This document shows, in pieces, positions 19,346-27,901 of a stretch of DNA of 64,000 nucleotides (positions within the stretch are counted from its first letter, which is position 1; every line of letters begins with the position of its first letter). The notes under the pieces are model-generated. The model was not told where the DNA came from. It worked only from the letters and a program-made list of their open reading frames with translations, and did no database searches. The DNA lies in the NCBI GenBank assembly GCA_035999765.1, contig CP108521.1, forward strand, positions 7,750,001 to 7,814,000. Reading direction: 5' to 3'. The DNA comes from Streptomyces sp. NBC_01231 (GTDB taxonomy: Bacteria > Actinomycetota > Actinomycetes > Streptomycetales > Streptomycetaceae). A program made the position numbers and the translations under genes.

Positions 19346-20503
19346 TTGATACGGATAGATTCAGTCACCAAGCGGTACCCGGACGGCACGGTGGCGGTCG
19401 ACCGGCTCTCGTTGGACATACCCGACCGCTCGATCACCGTCCTCGTCGGGCCGTCCGGCTGTGGGAAGACGACCACCCTGCGCATGATCAACAGGATGGT
19501 CGAGCCGAGCGAGGGCACCATCCTCCTCGACGGCAAGGACATCACGCAGCAGCCCGTGAACACGCTGCGGCGGTCCATGGGGTACGTCATCCAGAACGCC
19601 GGTCTCTTCCAGCACCGCACGATCGTCGACAACATCGCCACCGTGCCCCGCATGCTCGGCTGGGGCAAGGAGAAGGCGCGGTCGCGGGCCCGGGAGCTGA
19701 TGGAGCGCGTGGGGCTCGACGCCGCGCTTGCCCAGCGGTACCCGTACCAGCTGTCGGGCGGACAGCAGCAGCGCGTCGGTGTGGCCCGGGCGCTGGCCGC
19801 CGATCCGCCGGTGCTGCTCATGGACGAGCCGTTCTCCGCCGTCGACCCGGTGGTCCGCAAGGGACTTCAGGAGGAACTGCTGCGCATCCAGGGCGAGTTG
19901 GGCAAGACCATTGTCTTCGTCACCCATGACATCGACGAGGCCGTCAAGCTCGGCACCATGGTCGCCGTGATGCGCACCGGCGGCAAGCTCGCCCAGTTCG
20001 CGCCGCCCGCCGAGCTGCTGTCCCACCCCGCGGACGACTTCGTGGAGGACTTCCTCGGCGCGGACCGCGGCATCCGGCGGCTGTCCTTCTTCTCGTCCGC
20101 CGGACTGGAGCTGCTGACCGCGCCGATCGTCGCGGTCGACTCCACCGCCGAGCAGATCGCCGCCCGCGACACCGCCGGCGCCCCCTACCTCCTCGTGACG
20201 GACCTGGAGGGCAAGCCCCTTGGCTGGGGCGAGCCGGACGGGCTGCGGGCCGGGGATATCACACCGGAGCAACTCCTGCCGTACGGACGGCCGTTCGTCG
20301 CCGGGACCGAATCGCTGCGGGCCGCGCTGGACTGCGCGGTGCTCTCGCCCACCGGCTGGGCGGTCGCTGTGGACGCCGAGGGCCGGGCCACCGGGGTGGT
20401 CTCCCAGCAGACCATCGGCGAGGCGATCCGCGGTGCCCATGCCGAGGGCGCCGAGACCGACAAGGCCACCCCGGCCGCCCCGGTCACCAAGGTCGCCCCA
20501 TGA
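19346..20503 (+). CDS. Glycine betaine/choline-type ABC transporter ATP-binding protein
   Basis: The chosen TTG at 19346 gives the family-typical beginning MIRIDSVTKRYPDG; a GTG at 19307 would add 13 residues. The 385-residue protein has Walker A (GPSGCGKTT), Q-loop (NAGLFQH), signature LSGGQQQR and Walker B (LLMDEPF), and a C-terminal CBS-like region (about 255-375) as in OpuA-type ATPases, where it senses ionic strength. The gene overlaps the first permease gene by 4 bases. A bulged hairpin-like sequence lies at 19297-19324, just upstream of the start. Confidence 0.9.
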   Translation: MIRIDSVTKRYPDGTVAVDRLSLDIPDRSITVLVGPSGCGKTTTLRMINRMVEPSEGTILLDGKDITQQPVNTLRRSMGYVIQNAGLFQHRTIVDNIATVPRMLGWGKEKARSRARELMERVGLDAALAQRYPYQLSGGQQQRVGVARALAADPPVLLMDEPFSAVDPVVRKGLQEELLRIQGELGKTIVFVTHDIDEAVKLGTMVAVMRTGGKLAQFAPPAELLSHPADDFVEDFLGADRGIRRLSFFSSAGLELLTAPIVAVDSTAEQIAARDTAGAPYLLVTDLEGKPLGWGEPDGLRAGDITPEQLLPYGRPFVAGTESLRAALDCAVLSPTGWAVAVDAEGRATGVVSQQTIGEAIRGAHAEGAETDKATPAAPVTKVAP

Positions 20504-21213
20504 GCGGCTTCTTCGACATCCCCAGCGACCTCCAGCACAGCTGGCTCGGCCTCATCGGCCTGCATCTGCGCGAGGCCCTGCTGCCGGTCCTGTTCGGCCT
20601 GGTGCTGGCGCTGCCGCTGGCCCAGCTGTGCATACGGTTCCGCTGGCTGTACCCGCCGGTGCTGTGGGTGACGACCGTGCTGTACGCCATCCCCTCGCTG
20701 GCCTTCTTCGTCGTCCTCATCGACTACACCGGCCAGACCGAACTCACCGTGATGATCCCGCTGGGCGTCTACAGCCTGGTGGTGCTGGTCCCGGCGATCG
20801 TGGACGGTGTGCGGTCGGTGCCGCAGGAGACGCTGGCCGCCGCGACCGCCATGGGCTTCGGGCCGCTACGCCGGTACGTGCAGGTGCAGTTGCCGATCGC
20901 GGTGCCCGCCATCATCGCGGGGCTGCGGATCGCGGTCGTGTCGAGCGTCTCCCTGGTGAGCGTCGGCACCCTGATCGGCAACCAGGGCGCGCTCGGCAAC
21001 CTGCTCGCCGACGCGATGTTCTACCACCGCTCCGAACTGGCCGTGAACTCCGTGGTCACCACGGCCGTCCTGGCGATCGTCCTGGACGCCCTGCTGGTGG
21101 GGCTCAGGGTGCTGCTCACGCCCTGGATGCCGCGAGCCGCCCGCAGGAAACCGAAGGCGGCCGCGGCCCGGCCCGAACCGGCCACGCTCGCTCTTAAGGA
21201 CGCGGTCAAATGA
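20500..21213 (+). CDS. ABC transporter permease (betaine/choline type)
   Basis: This 237-residue membrane protein has about five to six spans and the permease EAA-like loop with AATAMGFGPLRRYVQVQLPIA-type sequence near 110-130, which contacts the ATPase. It overlaps the ATPase stop (ATGA) and the following permease start (ATGA), so the three genes are one operon. The charged C-terminal tail (after about 205) is variable. Confidence 0.9.
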   Translation: MSGFFDIPSDLQHSWLGLIGLHLREALLPVLFGLVLALPLAQLCIRFRWLYPPVLWVTTVLYAIPSLAFFVVLIDYTGQTELTVMIPLGVYSLVVLVPAIVDGVRSVPQETLAAATAMGFGPLRRYVQVQLPIAVPAIIAGLRIAVVSSVSLVSVGTLIGNQGALGNLLADAMFYHRSELAVNSVVTTAVLAIVLDALLVGLRVLLTPWMPRAARRKPKAAAARPEPATLALKDAVK

Positions 21214-21878
21214 ACGTACTGAACTTCATCAACGCGTTCTTCAGCGACAGCGCCCGCTGGCACGGCTACGACGGCATCCCCACCCGGCTGGGCGAGCACG
21301 TCGGGTACTCGCTCCTGGCGCTCGCCATCGCCGCCGCGATCGGCCTTCCCGTCGGCCTGCTGACCGGGCACACCGGCCGGGGCGGCAACGCGCTCGCGTT
21401 CATCGCCACCGCCGCCCGCGCCCTGCCCAGCTTCGGTCTGCTGGTGCTGATGTTCGTCGTCCTCGGCCTGGGACTGCTGCCGGTGATGATCCCGCTGGTC
21501 GTCCTCGCCATCCCCCCGATCCTGGTCACCACCTACGAGGCGGTGCGCTCCGTCGACCCGTCCCCGGTGGACGCGGCCCGCGGGATGGGCATGGAGGAGT
21601 CCCGCATCCTGTTCCAGGTGGAGCTGCCGGTTGCGCTCCCGCTGATCCTCAGCGGCCTGCGCTCGGCGGCCATCCAGATCGTCTCCACGGCCACCATCGC
21701 CGCGTACGTCTCGCTCGGCGGCCTCGGCCGGTACATCGTCGACGGTCTCTACCAGCGCAACTACGAGAAGGTCGTGGGCGGTGCCACCCTGGTCGCCGTG
21801 ATGGCGCTGGTGACGCTCGGGCTGTTCTGGGCGGTGCACCGGCTCGCGGTGTCGCCGGGCGTGCGGCGCAGCGCCTAG
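21210..21878 (+). CDS. Second ABC transporter permease (betaine/choline type)
   Basis: A 222-residue permease paralogous to its upstream neighbour, with five or six spans and the loop DAARGMGMEESRILFQVEL near 115-133. Two separate permeases with one CBS-bearing ATPase is the OpuB/OpuC-like arrangement; the matching binding protein gene starts 5 kb further on (26863). A GC-rich hairpin follows the stop. Confidence 0.9.
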   Translation: MNVLNFINAFFSDSARWHGYDGIPTRLGEHVGYSLLALAIAAAIGLPVGLLTGHTGRGGNALAFIATAARALPSFGLLVLMFVVLGLGLLPVMIPLVVLAIPPILVTTYEAVRSVDPSPVDAARGMGMEESRILFQVELPVALPLILSGLRSAAIQIVSTATIAAYVSLGGLGRYIVDGLYQRNYEKVVGGATLVAVMALVTLGLFWAVHRLAVSPGVRRSA

Positions 21879-21889
21879 CCGTACGACAG

Positions 21890-21923
21890 CGGGCCCGGGT
21901 GGCGCGATCGTCGCCCGGGCCCG
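21890..21923. terminator. Bidirectional hairpin terminator
   Basis: CGGGCCCGGG at 21890-21899 pairs with CCCGGGCCCG at 21914-21923 around a 14-base loop. It lies between the convergent stops of the permease (21878) and the conservon GTPase (21940), where it can serve both strands. Confidence 0.7.
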
Positions 21924-21939
21924 TCGCCGTACCGCCGGG

Positions 21940-22578
21940 TCAGCCCTCGGTGCGGGCCAGTGCCTGTTCCAGGACGACGAGCAGGGCGTCGCGCACCGAA
22001 CCGCGCTCACGGGCGTCGAACACCACCAGCGGGACACGGTCGTTGACGTCGAGCGCCCAGCGGACCTCCTCCAGGGTGTGCTGGACCTGCCCGTCGAAGG
22101 CGTTGACGGCCACCGCGAACGGGATCTGCTGGTGCTCGAAGTAGTCGACGGCCGCGTAGCAGTCGTCGAGACGGCGGGTGTCCACGATGACGAGTCCGCC
22201 GACCGCGCCCTCGACGATGTCGTCCCACATGAACCCGAACCGCTCCTGACCGGGAGTGCCGAACAGGTACAGCTTCAGGGTCGGGTCGATGGTGATGCAG
22301 CCGAAGTCCATCGCGACCGTGGTCGTCGTCTTGCGCGGGGTGTGGCTGAGGTCGTCCACGCCGGCCGCCACCTCGGTGATCGCGGCCTCGGTGGTCAGCG
22401 GCTCGATCTCGGAGATCGAGCCGACGGCGGTGGTCTTGCCCACGCCGAAGCCGCCGGCGATCACCATCTTGACCGGCAGCGGCGGTCTTACGGCCGCCTG
22501 CGCGGACGCGGGGAGGGTGGCGGGTTCAGTCGGTGTCACGGAGAACCCCTCGGGAGTCGGGGATGGCACGGAGGCCAT
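21940..22578 (-). CDS. cvnD: Conservon small GTPase CvnD
   Basis: The 212-residue protein has a P-loop GGFGVGKTT near 42-50, a G3-like DFGCIT and a downstream LFGTPGQERF, and an AVNAFD specificity region, as in the MglA-like GTPases of conservons. GAAGGG lies 8 bases before the ATG at 22578. The first 53 bases overlap the DUF742 gene. In conservons the GTPase is thought to act as an effector of a membrane-associated complex resembling eukaryotic G-protein coupled systems. Confidence 0.93.
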   Translation of the reverse strand: MASVPSPTPEGFSVTPTEPATLPASAQAAVRPPLPVKMVIAGGFGVGKTTAVGSISEIEPLTTEAAITEVAAGVDDLSHTPRKTTTTVAMDFGCITIDPTLKLYLFGTPGQERFGFMWDDIVEGAVGGLVIVDTRRLDDCYAAVDYFEHQQIPFAVAVNAFDGQVQHTLEEVRWALDVNDRVPLVVFDARERGSVRDALLVVLEQALARTEG

Positions 22579-22972
22579 CGATAACCCTTCGCAGGACGGA
22601 TGCGTCGTGGATGACGCCGGAGTCGGGCACGTGCACCGTCAGCTGCCCCGCCGCGCGCAGGTCCTCGGCGAGGACGCGGACCACGTTGAGGTGCAGCCGC
22701 AGCCGGGCCGCGATCTCCGCGATGGACTGCGGCCGTCGGCAGGCGGCGATGATGTCGTGCTGTTCGAAGGAGAGCTGGTCGAGGATGTCGAGCCCCTCGG
22801 CGGTGGCCACCACCTGGGTCTCGACGGGCATCGTCCGGCCGTTGGCGCTGGGAGCCACCCGGCCGGCGGTGACGAGGAACGGCCGTACGGCGGGAACGGG
22901 GCCGACCGCCCCCGGACCAGGGGGCGCGGTGCCGTCCTCGTCGGCACTTCTGTGAGTGCGGCCGTCCGCCAT
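22526..22972 (-). CDS. cvnC: Conservon DUF742 protein CvnC
   Basis: A 148-residue DUF742 protein: disordered N-terminus, RPFLVTAGR near 30, then a winged-helix-like body with HDIIAACRRPQSIAEIAARL and a C-terminal LRRVIDGLRAI. It lies third in the conservon order, 36 bases after the roadblock gene, and overlaps the GTPase gene by 53 bases. Confidence 0.9.
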   Translation of the reverse strand: MADGRTHRSADEDGTAPPGPGAVGPVPAVRPFLVTAGRVAPSANGRTMPVETQVVATAEGLDILDQLSFEQHDIIAACRRPQSIAEIAARLRLHLNVVRVLAEDLRAAGQLTVHVPDSGVIHDASVLRRVIDGLRAIPDSRGVLRDTD

Positions 22973-23008
22973 GGGTGGTGTCTTTCTCCTCGGCCGGGCG
23001 GCGCCCGG

Positions 23009-23485
23009 TCAGCGCTTCGACGCGGTGCCGACGCTGTTCTTCAGTTCGAGTACGAGCTGGGGGCTGAGCGCGGCACCGGCACGGTTGGCGAACAGCGTCA
23101 TCTCGTACGCGATGTTGCCGAGCTTGGCCTCCTTGTCGGTGACCACGCCGAGGACGGCGCCGCTGCCGATCGCGGAGACCAGGACATGACCGCCCTCCAG
23201 GTCGATGATGACCTTGTTCAGGCCGCCCAGACCGTAGTTGCCGGAGGCCCCGGCGGCCAGGCTGGTGATGCCGGAGACGATCGCGGCGAGGCGCTCGGAG
23301 TCGGCGTGTTCACGCAACTCGGACACGGCGATGAGCAGGCCGTCGGAGGAGACGGCGATGGCGTCGACGACGCCTGCCGTCTCGGTGGCGAAGCGATTCA
23401 ACAGCCAGGTGAAATCGGCTGCGGCGGCCTGCAGTTCGGCGGGCGTGGTGCCTCCCGTCGGAGTGTCACCTGTCGGCGTGCTCAC
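23009..23485 (-). CDS. cvnB: Conservon roadblock/LC7 protein CvnB
   Basis: A 158-residue roadblock/LC7-fold protein (FTWLLNRFATETAGVVDAIAVSSDGLLIA near 25-53). These MglB-like proteins regulate the partner GTPase. The start overlaps the kinase stop by 4 bases. The short N-terminal tail is rich in Thr, Gly and Pro. Confidence 0.93.
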   Translation of the reverse strand: MSTPTGDTPTGGTTPAELQAAAADFTWLLNRFATETAGVVDAIAVSSDGLLIAVSELREHADSERLAAIVSGITSLAAGASGNYGLGGLNKVIIDLEGGHVLVSAIGSGAVLGVVTDKEAKLGNIAYEMTLFANRAGAALSPQLVLELKNSVGTASKR

Positions 23486-26400
23486 TGCTCCGCTCCTTCC
23501 GGGGAGTGGTGGTGCTGGTGCGGGGGGTTGGGTGCGGGGACGCCGGCGCGGGGCGCGGGGGTCGTGGTGGTCGCGGTGTCGTCGGCGGTGTGGTGGCGCG
23601 GGATCGCGCCTACGGGTCGGCGATCGTCGCCACCCTCGTCCTGGCTGTCGCGGTGGGCGCGCTCCACGGCCGCCTCGAACTCGTCGAGCGCTTCCCGGAC
23701 GGCCTCCGCGTCGGCGGGGCGCGGTGCGGACCGGCGGGTGGCGTGCTGGTCGGGGTCGGCGCCGAAGGTCGTACGAAGGGTGGCTCCGCGGACGCGTCGG
23801 CGCAGCGGGCGGGCACCGTCACCGGGGTCCGCCGCGGGCTCGGCCCCGTCGACGCGGGCAGATACGGACGACACCGGCTCACGGTCCCGGGCCCGGGAGG
23901 CGCTGGGCGCGGGGGCGTCGTAGGAGGTGGGGTCGGCCGAAGGGGCGGGGGCGTCGGGAGCGGCCGAAGGGGTGCCGTCAGCGGCGGGGCCGGCCGTCGT
24001 GGCGGGCGTATCGGTCGGGGCCGATCCGGTGTGCTGGGCGTCGGTCGAAGCGGCGGGGGCGCCGGGAGCGGCCGAGGGGGTGTCGTCAGGGGCGGGGCCG
24101 GTCGTCGTGGCGGGGGTGCCGGTCGCGGCCGCGCCGGTGTGCGGGGCGTCGGCCGACGTGCTCTCCGCGGCGGGGGAGGCAGCCGTGCCGTTCGGGGACG
24201 CGGCGCGCTGGGGCACCCTGCGGGGGAGCGGGGCGGGCTCGTCGTCGGTCGGGGCGGTTCTTCGGGAGGGGACGGCTGCCGTGCCCGCCGGGGACACCGG
24301 CCGCGCGTCGGAGGCGGTAACCCGCGACTCGGCGACGCCCGGGCGGCCGGCCGAGGTCGGACCGGACCCCGAACCCGAGCCGGAGCCGGACCCCGAGCCG
24401 GACCCCGAACCCGAACTCGAACCGCCGGCGGTCCCAGGGGCCACACCCGAACCCGCGCCCACGCTCCTCGCCGAACCGCCGGAGGCTGTCGCCGCCACCA
24501 TCGGGCTCATCGTCAGTAGCAGGGACGAGGGAATGGTCACCTCCGCGGTGACGCCGCCTCCCGGGGTACGGGACAGGGCCACGTCCACGTCCCAGCGGCG
24601 GGCCAGCGCACCCACCACGAACAGACCGAGCACCTTAGTCGGGACCACGTCGAGGCGTTCGCGGCGGATCAGGCGGGCGTTCTCCTCGGCGATCCGCTCC
24701 GCGCTCATGCCGAGACCGTGGTCCGCGATCACCACCAGCGCCCCCTCGGCGCTGTTGCGGACCGTCACCTCCACGGGGCTGCCCGCGGGCGAGAACGACA
24801 CGGCGTTCTCCACCAGTTCGGCCACCATCAGCGTGAGGTCGCCGATGATGTCGGGCTCCACCATGGCCTCGGTCCCGGCGAGCAGTTGGACCCGCTGGAA
24901 GCCCTCGATCTGGCCGAGGGCGGCCCGGACGACGTTGGTGAGCGCGAGCGGCCCGGAGTCCAGGACCGTCTCGCGGATGCCGGCGAGCAGCATCAGGCTG
25001 TCCGCGTTGCGGCGCAGCCGGACCGCGATGTGGTCGATGCTGTAGAGCCGCTCCAGCAGCGCGGGGTCCGTCTCGCCGCGCTCCACCGCGTCGATCAGGG
25101 CCAGCTGCCGCGTGGTCAGGTTGCTGACGCGGCGGCCGACGTTGCCGAACATCTCGGCGACGTTGCGGCGGCTGAGCACCTGGCGCTCCAGCAGCGCGGA
25201 CGCGGTGGTCTGCACATGGTTGAAGGCGTCAGCGAGGTCGCCGATCTCGTCCTTCGCGGTGACCGGGACCTCGCGCAGCCGGGGCGGCGCGTCGTCCTCG
25301 GCGTCGTCGTCGGCCACCCGTGCCAGCTCGCGTCCGGCGACGTCGGCGACCTGCCGTGCGGCATCGGTGAGCGCCTGCACGGGGCGCACCACGGAGCGCC
25401 GTACGAGGACCGCGAAGGTGATCCACGCGGCGAAGCCGAACACGGCGAGGGCCAACAGCAGGCCCGCACGCCAGGCGGCCTCACTCGAGGCGTCGTCGGC
25501 CCGGTCGGCGATCTGGCCGATGAGGGACGCGGTGATCTGCAGGCGGGTCTCTGACTGCAGACGGTAGGCGGGGTAGGAGCCGAGGGTCTCGGTGAAGGCC
25601 TCGCGGATCTCCGTGGGCGTTCCCGCCTGCAGGTTGCCGGGGTCGATCTGCAGCTCGGCGTAGTGCCGGCCGATGGTCGCCTGCGAGCTGTTGTGCTCGA
25701 TCCCGCCCAGCTCGTCCGCCTGGGCCTCGCTCGCGAACCGGGCGAAGCGGTCGCTCTGGTGGGTGTACTCGTTCTCGAAGCCGACCGCGCCGATGAACTC
25801 GATCAGGGCGTTGCTGTCACCGGTGCGTGCGGAGAACACGGCCGTCTCGAAGGCGCTGTGGGCGGCGTCCGCACGCAGCAGGGAGTCCAGCAGGTTGCCG
25901 GTGAAGGTGCCGGCGAGAGCCTCGTTGTGGTCCAGGCCGAGACCGTCGATCAGGCCCTTGGAGGCGTTGGTGTAGGCCGGGTCGACGTTGTCGGCGGGCA
26001 GATAGCCCCGCTCGATGGTGTCGCGCAGACTGCTGAGGCCGTTGATCTCCCGAAGGGCCTGCGCCTCGGTGTCCGGCAGCCGGCCCCCGAAGGTGTCGCG
26101 CACCTTCTCGACCTGGGCGTCGACCGCGGCCTGCGCCTTGCGGTAGTCGGAGGCGGAGGGACGGGCACCCGCGGGCGCGGCCTCGTGCCGCACGGACAGC
26201 AGGATGGCCTGCTGGTGCTCGGTCTCCACCTGGTCCACCAGCTCCGCGACCTCGGAACTGTCCCGCACCAGCTGAGCGGCGGAGTCCGCGTCCCAGGCCT
26301 GGCTCACCTGTTCGGCGATGAGATAGGAGAGCAGTACGGCGACCACGGCCAGCGGGACACCGACGAGGACGTTGAGCTTGCGGCGGAACGGCCAGCGGTC

Positions 26401-26502
26401 GGCGAAACCCCGTAGCCGCCGGGCACCCCGTACGCCGGACGTGTCACCTGGGACCGACGGTGTTGCCGGCTGGGCAGCCGAGCCCACCTCGCTCGTGGAC
26501 AC
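23482..26502 (-). CDS. cvnA: Conservon sensor histidine kinase CvnA with nitrate-sensor-like ectodomain
   Basis: GTG at 26502 follows GAAGGAGG. The 1006-residue protein has spans at about 43-65 and 345-370 around a 280-residue all-helical ectodomain of the NIT type, a HAMP linker, and an HATPase domain with ELVENAVSFSPAG (near 565) and DHGLGM (near 595). As in other conservon kinases the usual HisKA phospho-acceptor is not obvious. The last 330 residues are low-complexity: a run of Gly-Ser pairs near 700, two 36-residue Ala/Thr/Pro repeats near 785-860, and an acidic end. Confidence 0.93.
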   Translation of the reverse strand: MSTSEVGSAAQPATPSVPGDTSGVRGARRLRGFADRWPFRRKLNVLVGVPLAVVAVLLSYLIAEQVSQAWDADSAAQLVRDSSEVAELVDQVETEHQQAILLSVRHEAAPAGARPSASDYRKAQAAVDAQVEKVRDTFGGRLPDTEAQALREINGLSSLRDTIERGYLPADNVDPAYTNASKGLIDGLGLDHNEALAGTFTGNLLDSLLRADAAHSAFETAVFSARTGDSNALIEFIGAVGFENEYTHQSDRFARFASEAQADELGGIEHNSSQATIGRHYAELQIDPGNLQAGTPTEIREAFTETLGSYPAYRLQSETRLQITASLIGQIADRADDASSEAAWRAGLLLALAVFGFAAWITFAVLVRRSVVRPVQALTDAARQVADVAGRELARVADDDAEDDAPPRLREVPVTAKDEIGDLADAFNHVQTTASALLERQVLSRRNVAEMFGNVGRRVSNLTTRQLALIDAVERGETDPALLERLYSIDHIAVRLRRNADSLMLLAGIRETVLDSGPLALTNVVRAALGQIEGFQRVQLLAGTEAMVEPDIIGDLTLMVAELVENAVSFSPAGSPVEVTVRNSAEGALVVIADHGLGMSAERIAEENARLIRRERLDVVPTKVLGLFVVGALARRWDVDVALSRTPGGGVTAEVTIPSSLLLTMSPMVAATASGGSARSVGAGSGVAPGTAGGSSSGSGSGSGSGSGSGSGSGPTSAGRPGVAESRVTASDARPVSPAGTAAVPSRRTAPTDDEPAPLPRRVPQRAASPNGTAASPAAESTSADAPHTGAAATGTPATTTGPAPDDTPSAAPGAPAASTDAQHTGSAPTDTPATTAGPAADGTPSAAPDAPAPSADPTSYDAPAPSASRARDREPVSSVSARVDGAEPAADPGDGARPLRRRVRGATLRTTFGADPDQHATRRSAPRPADAEAVREALDEFEAAVERAHRDSQDEGGDDRRPVGAIPRHHTADDTATTTTPAPRAGVPAPNPPHQHHHSPEGAEQ
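24365..24425. repeat. Hexanucleotide-type repeat encoding a Gly-Ser run
   Basis: Imperfect 6-base units of the gagccg/gaaccc type recur about ten times and encode alternating Ser-Gly in the conservon kinase tail. Such arrays may change length by slippage and alter the linker. Confidence 0.8.
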
Positions 26503-26862
26503 CAGGCCTCCTTCGTGGGTGTCTTACGGCGCGCGAAGAACTGCACGTGACCGCTTCTGATCAATGCGGGACGGTGTGACAGCACAACACCGATGCGGCC
26601 CCCGCACGCCACTGTGACCGGCGACAACTTCCGCGAGACTACAGGCTCTTCGGGGGCCGGATCGCGCGCCCCTACGTCAAGAATCCATCACGGCTCCTCC
26701 ATGGGCTGGCGGGTTCGGTGGTGGTTGTGTTCAAGCTGCATCTGTTGTCGGTCGACCAATGAAGCCAATTGTTAATAAGGCTGCTCTTGACTGATCAAGA
26801 ACCGGCTGGATTGGATCAGCGCAAGAGCTTCCGAGCAATCCCCAGAGTCCGGAACGGAAATC
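26503..26862. promoter_or_regulatory. Divergent promoter region of conservon and betaine-binding protein
   Basis: About 360 bases hold no plausible gene. The section near 26750-26800 is markedly A/T-rich for this genome (for example AATTGTTAATAAGG near 26767) and is a good place for promoter elements of the binding-protein gene. No operator repeat is clear. Confidence 0.45.
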
Positions 26863-27816
26863 GTGACTTCTACCGCCGCACACAGCAGGCCCCTCCGCAG
26901 CCGTCCCGGCCTGGCCGCCCTCGCACTCGCCGCCGCCACCGCCCTGCTGGCGGGATGTTCCTCCTCGGACGACACCTCCGACCCGTTGGCCGAGAAGGCG
27001 GACGGCGACACGGTCGTCGTCGGTTCCAACAACTTCGCCGAGAGCATCCTGATCGCCGACATCTACGGCGAGGCCCTGAAGGCCAAGGGCATCAAGGTCT
27101 CCTACAAGCCGAACATAGGCAGCCGGGAGACCACCTACGGCCTGCTGAAGAACGGCTCCGTCACGGTTCTGCCGGAGTACAACGGCTCGCTGCTCGCCTA
27201 CCTGGACCCGAAGGCGGAGCAGAAGACGGCCGAGGCCGTGAACGCCACCACGAAGACCAAGCTCGACTCGAAGCTGACACTGCTCAACTCGGCCCCCGCC
27301 GAGGACAAGGACTCCGTCAGCATCAACGCGGCCACCGCGAAGAAGTACAGCCTGACCTCGCAGTCCACGCTCGCGGACCTCAAGGACGTCGCGCCCGAGC
27401 TGGCCATCGGCGGTTCGCCGGAGTTCCAGACCCGGCAGCAGGGCCTGCTGGGCCTGGAGTCCGTGTACGGCCTGAAGTTCAAGTCCTTCAAGGCGCTGGA
27501 CGCGGGTGGTCCGCTGACCCAGGCGGCGCTCACGAAGAACACCGTGCAGGCCGCGGACATCTTCACCACGGACCCGACCATCATCAAGGAGAAGTTCGTC
27601 GTCCTCCAGGACCCGAAGAACCTCTTCGGCTTCGCGAACGTGACCCCGCTGGTCTACAAGTCCGGGCTCTCCCAGGAGGGCGTGGCCGCCCTCAACGAGG
27701 TCTCGGCCAAGCTGGACACGAAGTCGCTGCTGGACATGGACTCCCAGGTGCAGCTGGAGAGCAAGGACCCGCTCGACGTCGCCAAGGCCTGGCTGAAGTC
27801 GGTCGGCCTGAACTGA
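26863..27816 (+). CDS. Glycine betaine/choline ABC transporter substrate-binding lipoprotein (OpuAC family)
   Basis: The 317-residue protein has an N-terminal signal with lipobox LLAGCSSS at about 25-32. The body shows OpuAC-family features: VVVGSNNFAESILIADIYGEAL near 47-68, then GSRETTYGLLKNGSVTVLPEYNGSLL near 85-110. The ligand in the family is a quaternary amine such as betaine or choline. It probably serves the ATPase/permease operon ending at 21878, from which the conservon separates it. GTG start at 26863 is preceded by GGAACGGA. Confidence 0.92.
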   Translation: MTSTAAHSRPLRSRPGLAALALAAATALLAGCSSSDDTSDPLAEKADGDTVVVGSNNFAESILIADIYGEALKAKGIKVSYKPNIGSRETTYGLLKNGSVTVLPEYNGSLLAYLDPKAEQKTAEAVNATTKTKLDSKLTLLNSAPAEDKDSVSINAATAKKYSLTSQSTLADLKDVAPELAIGGSPEFQTRQQGLLGLESVYGLKFKSFKALDAGGPLTQAALTKNTVQAADIFTTDPTIIKEKFVVLQDPKNLFGFANVTPLVYKSGLSQEGVAALNEVSAKLDTKSLLDMDSQVQLESKDPLDVAKAWLKSVGLN

Positions 27817-27844
27817 CCTCCGCTTCTGGTAGATGACGGCTGAC

Positions 27845-27888
27845 GGACCGGCGCGGGGCCCTGCGGTACGGGGCACCCGCGCCGGTCC
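27845..27888. terminator. Bidirectional hairpin terminator
   Basis: A 13-bp perfect stem (GGACCGGCGCGGG with its complement at 27876-27888) encloses a loop that itself pairs GCCC with GGGC. It separates the convergent stops of the binding protein (27816) and the GH43 enzyme (27902). Confidence 0.8.
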
Positions 27889-27901
27889 CGGTTCCGACCG
27901 C

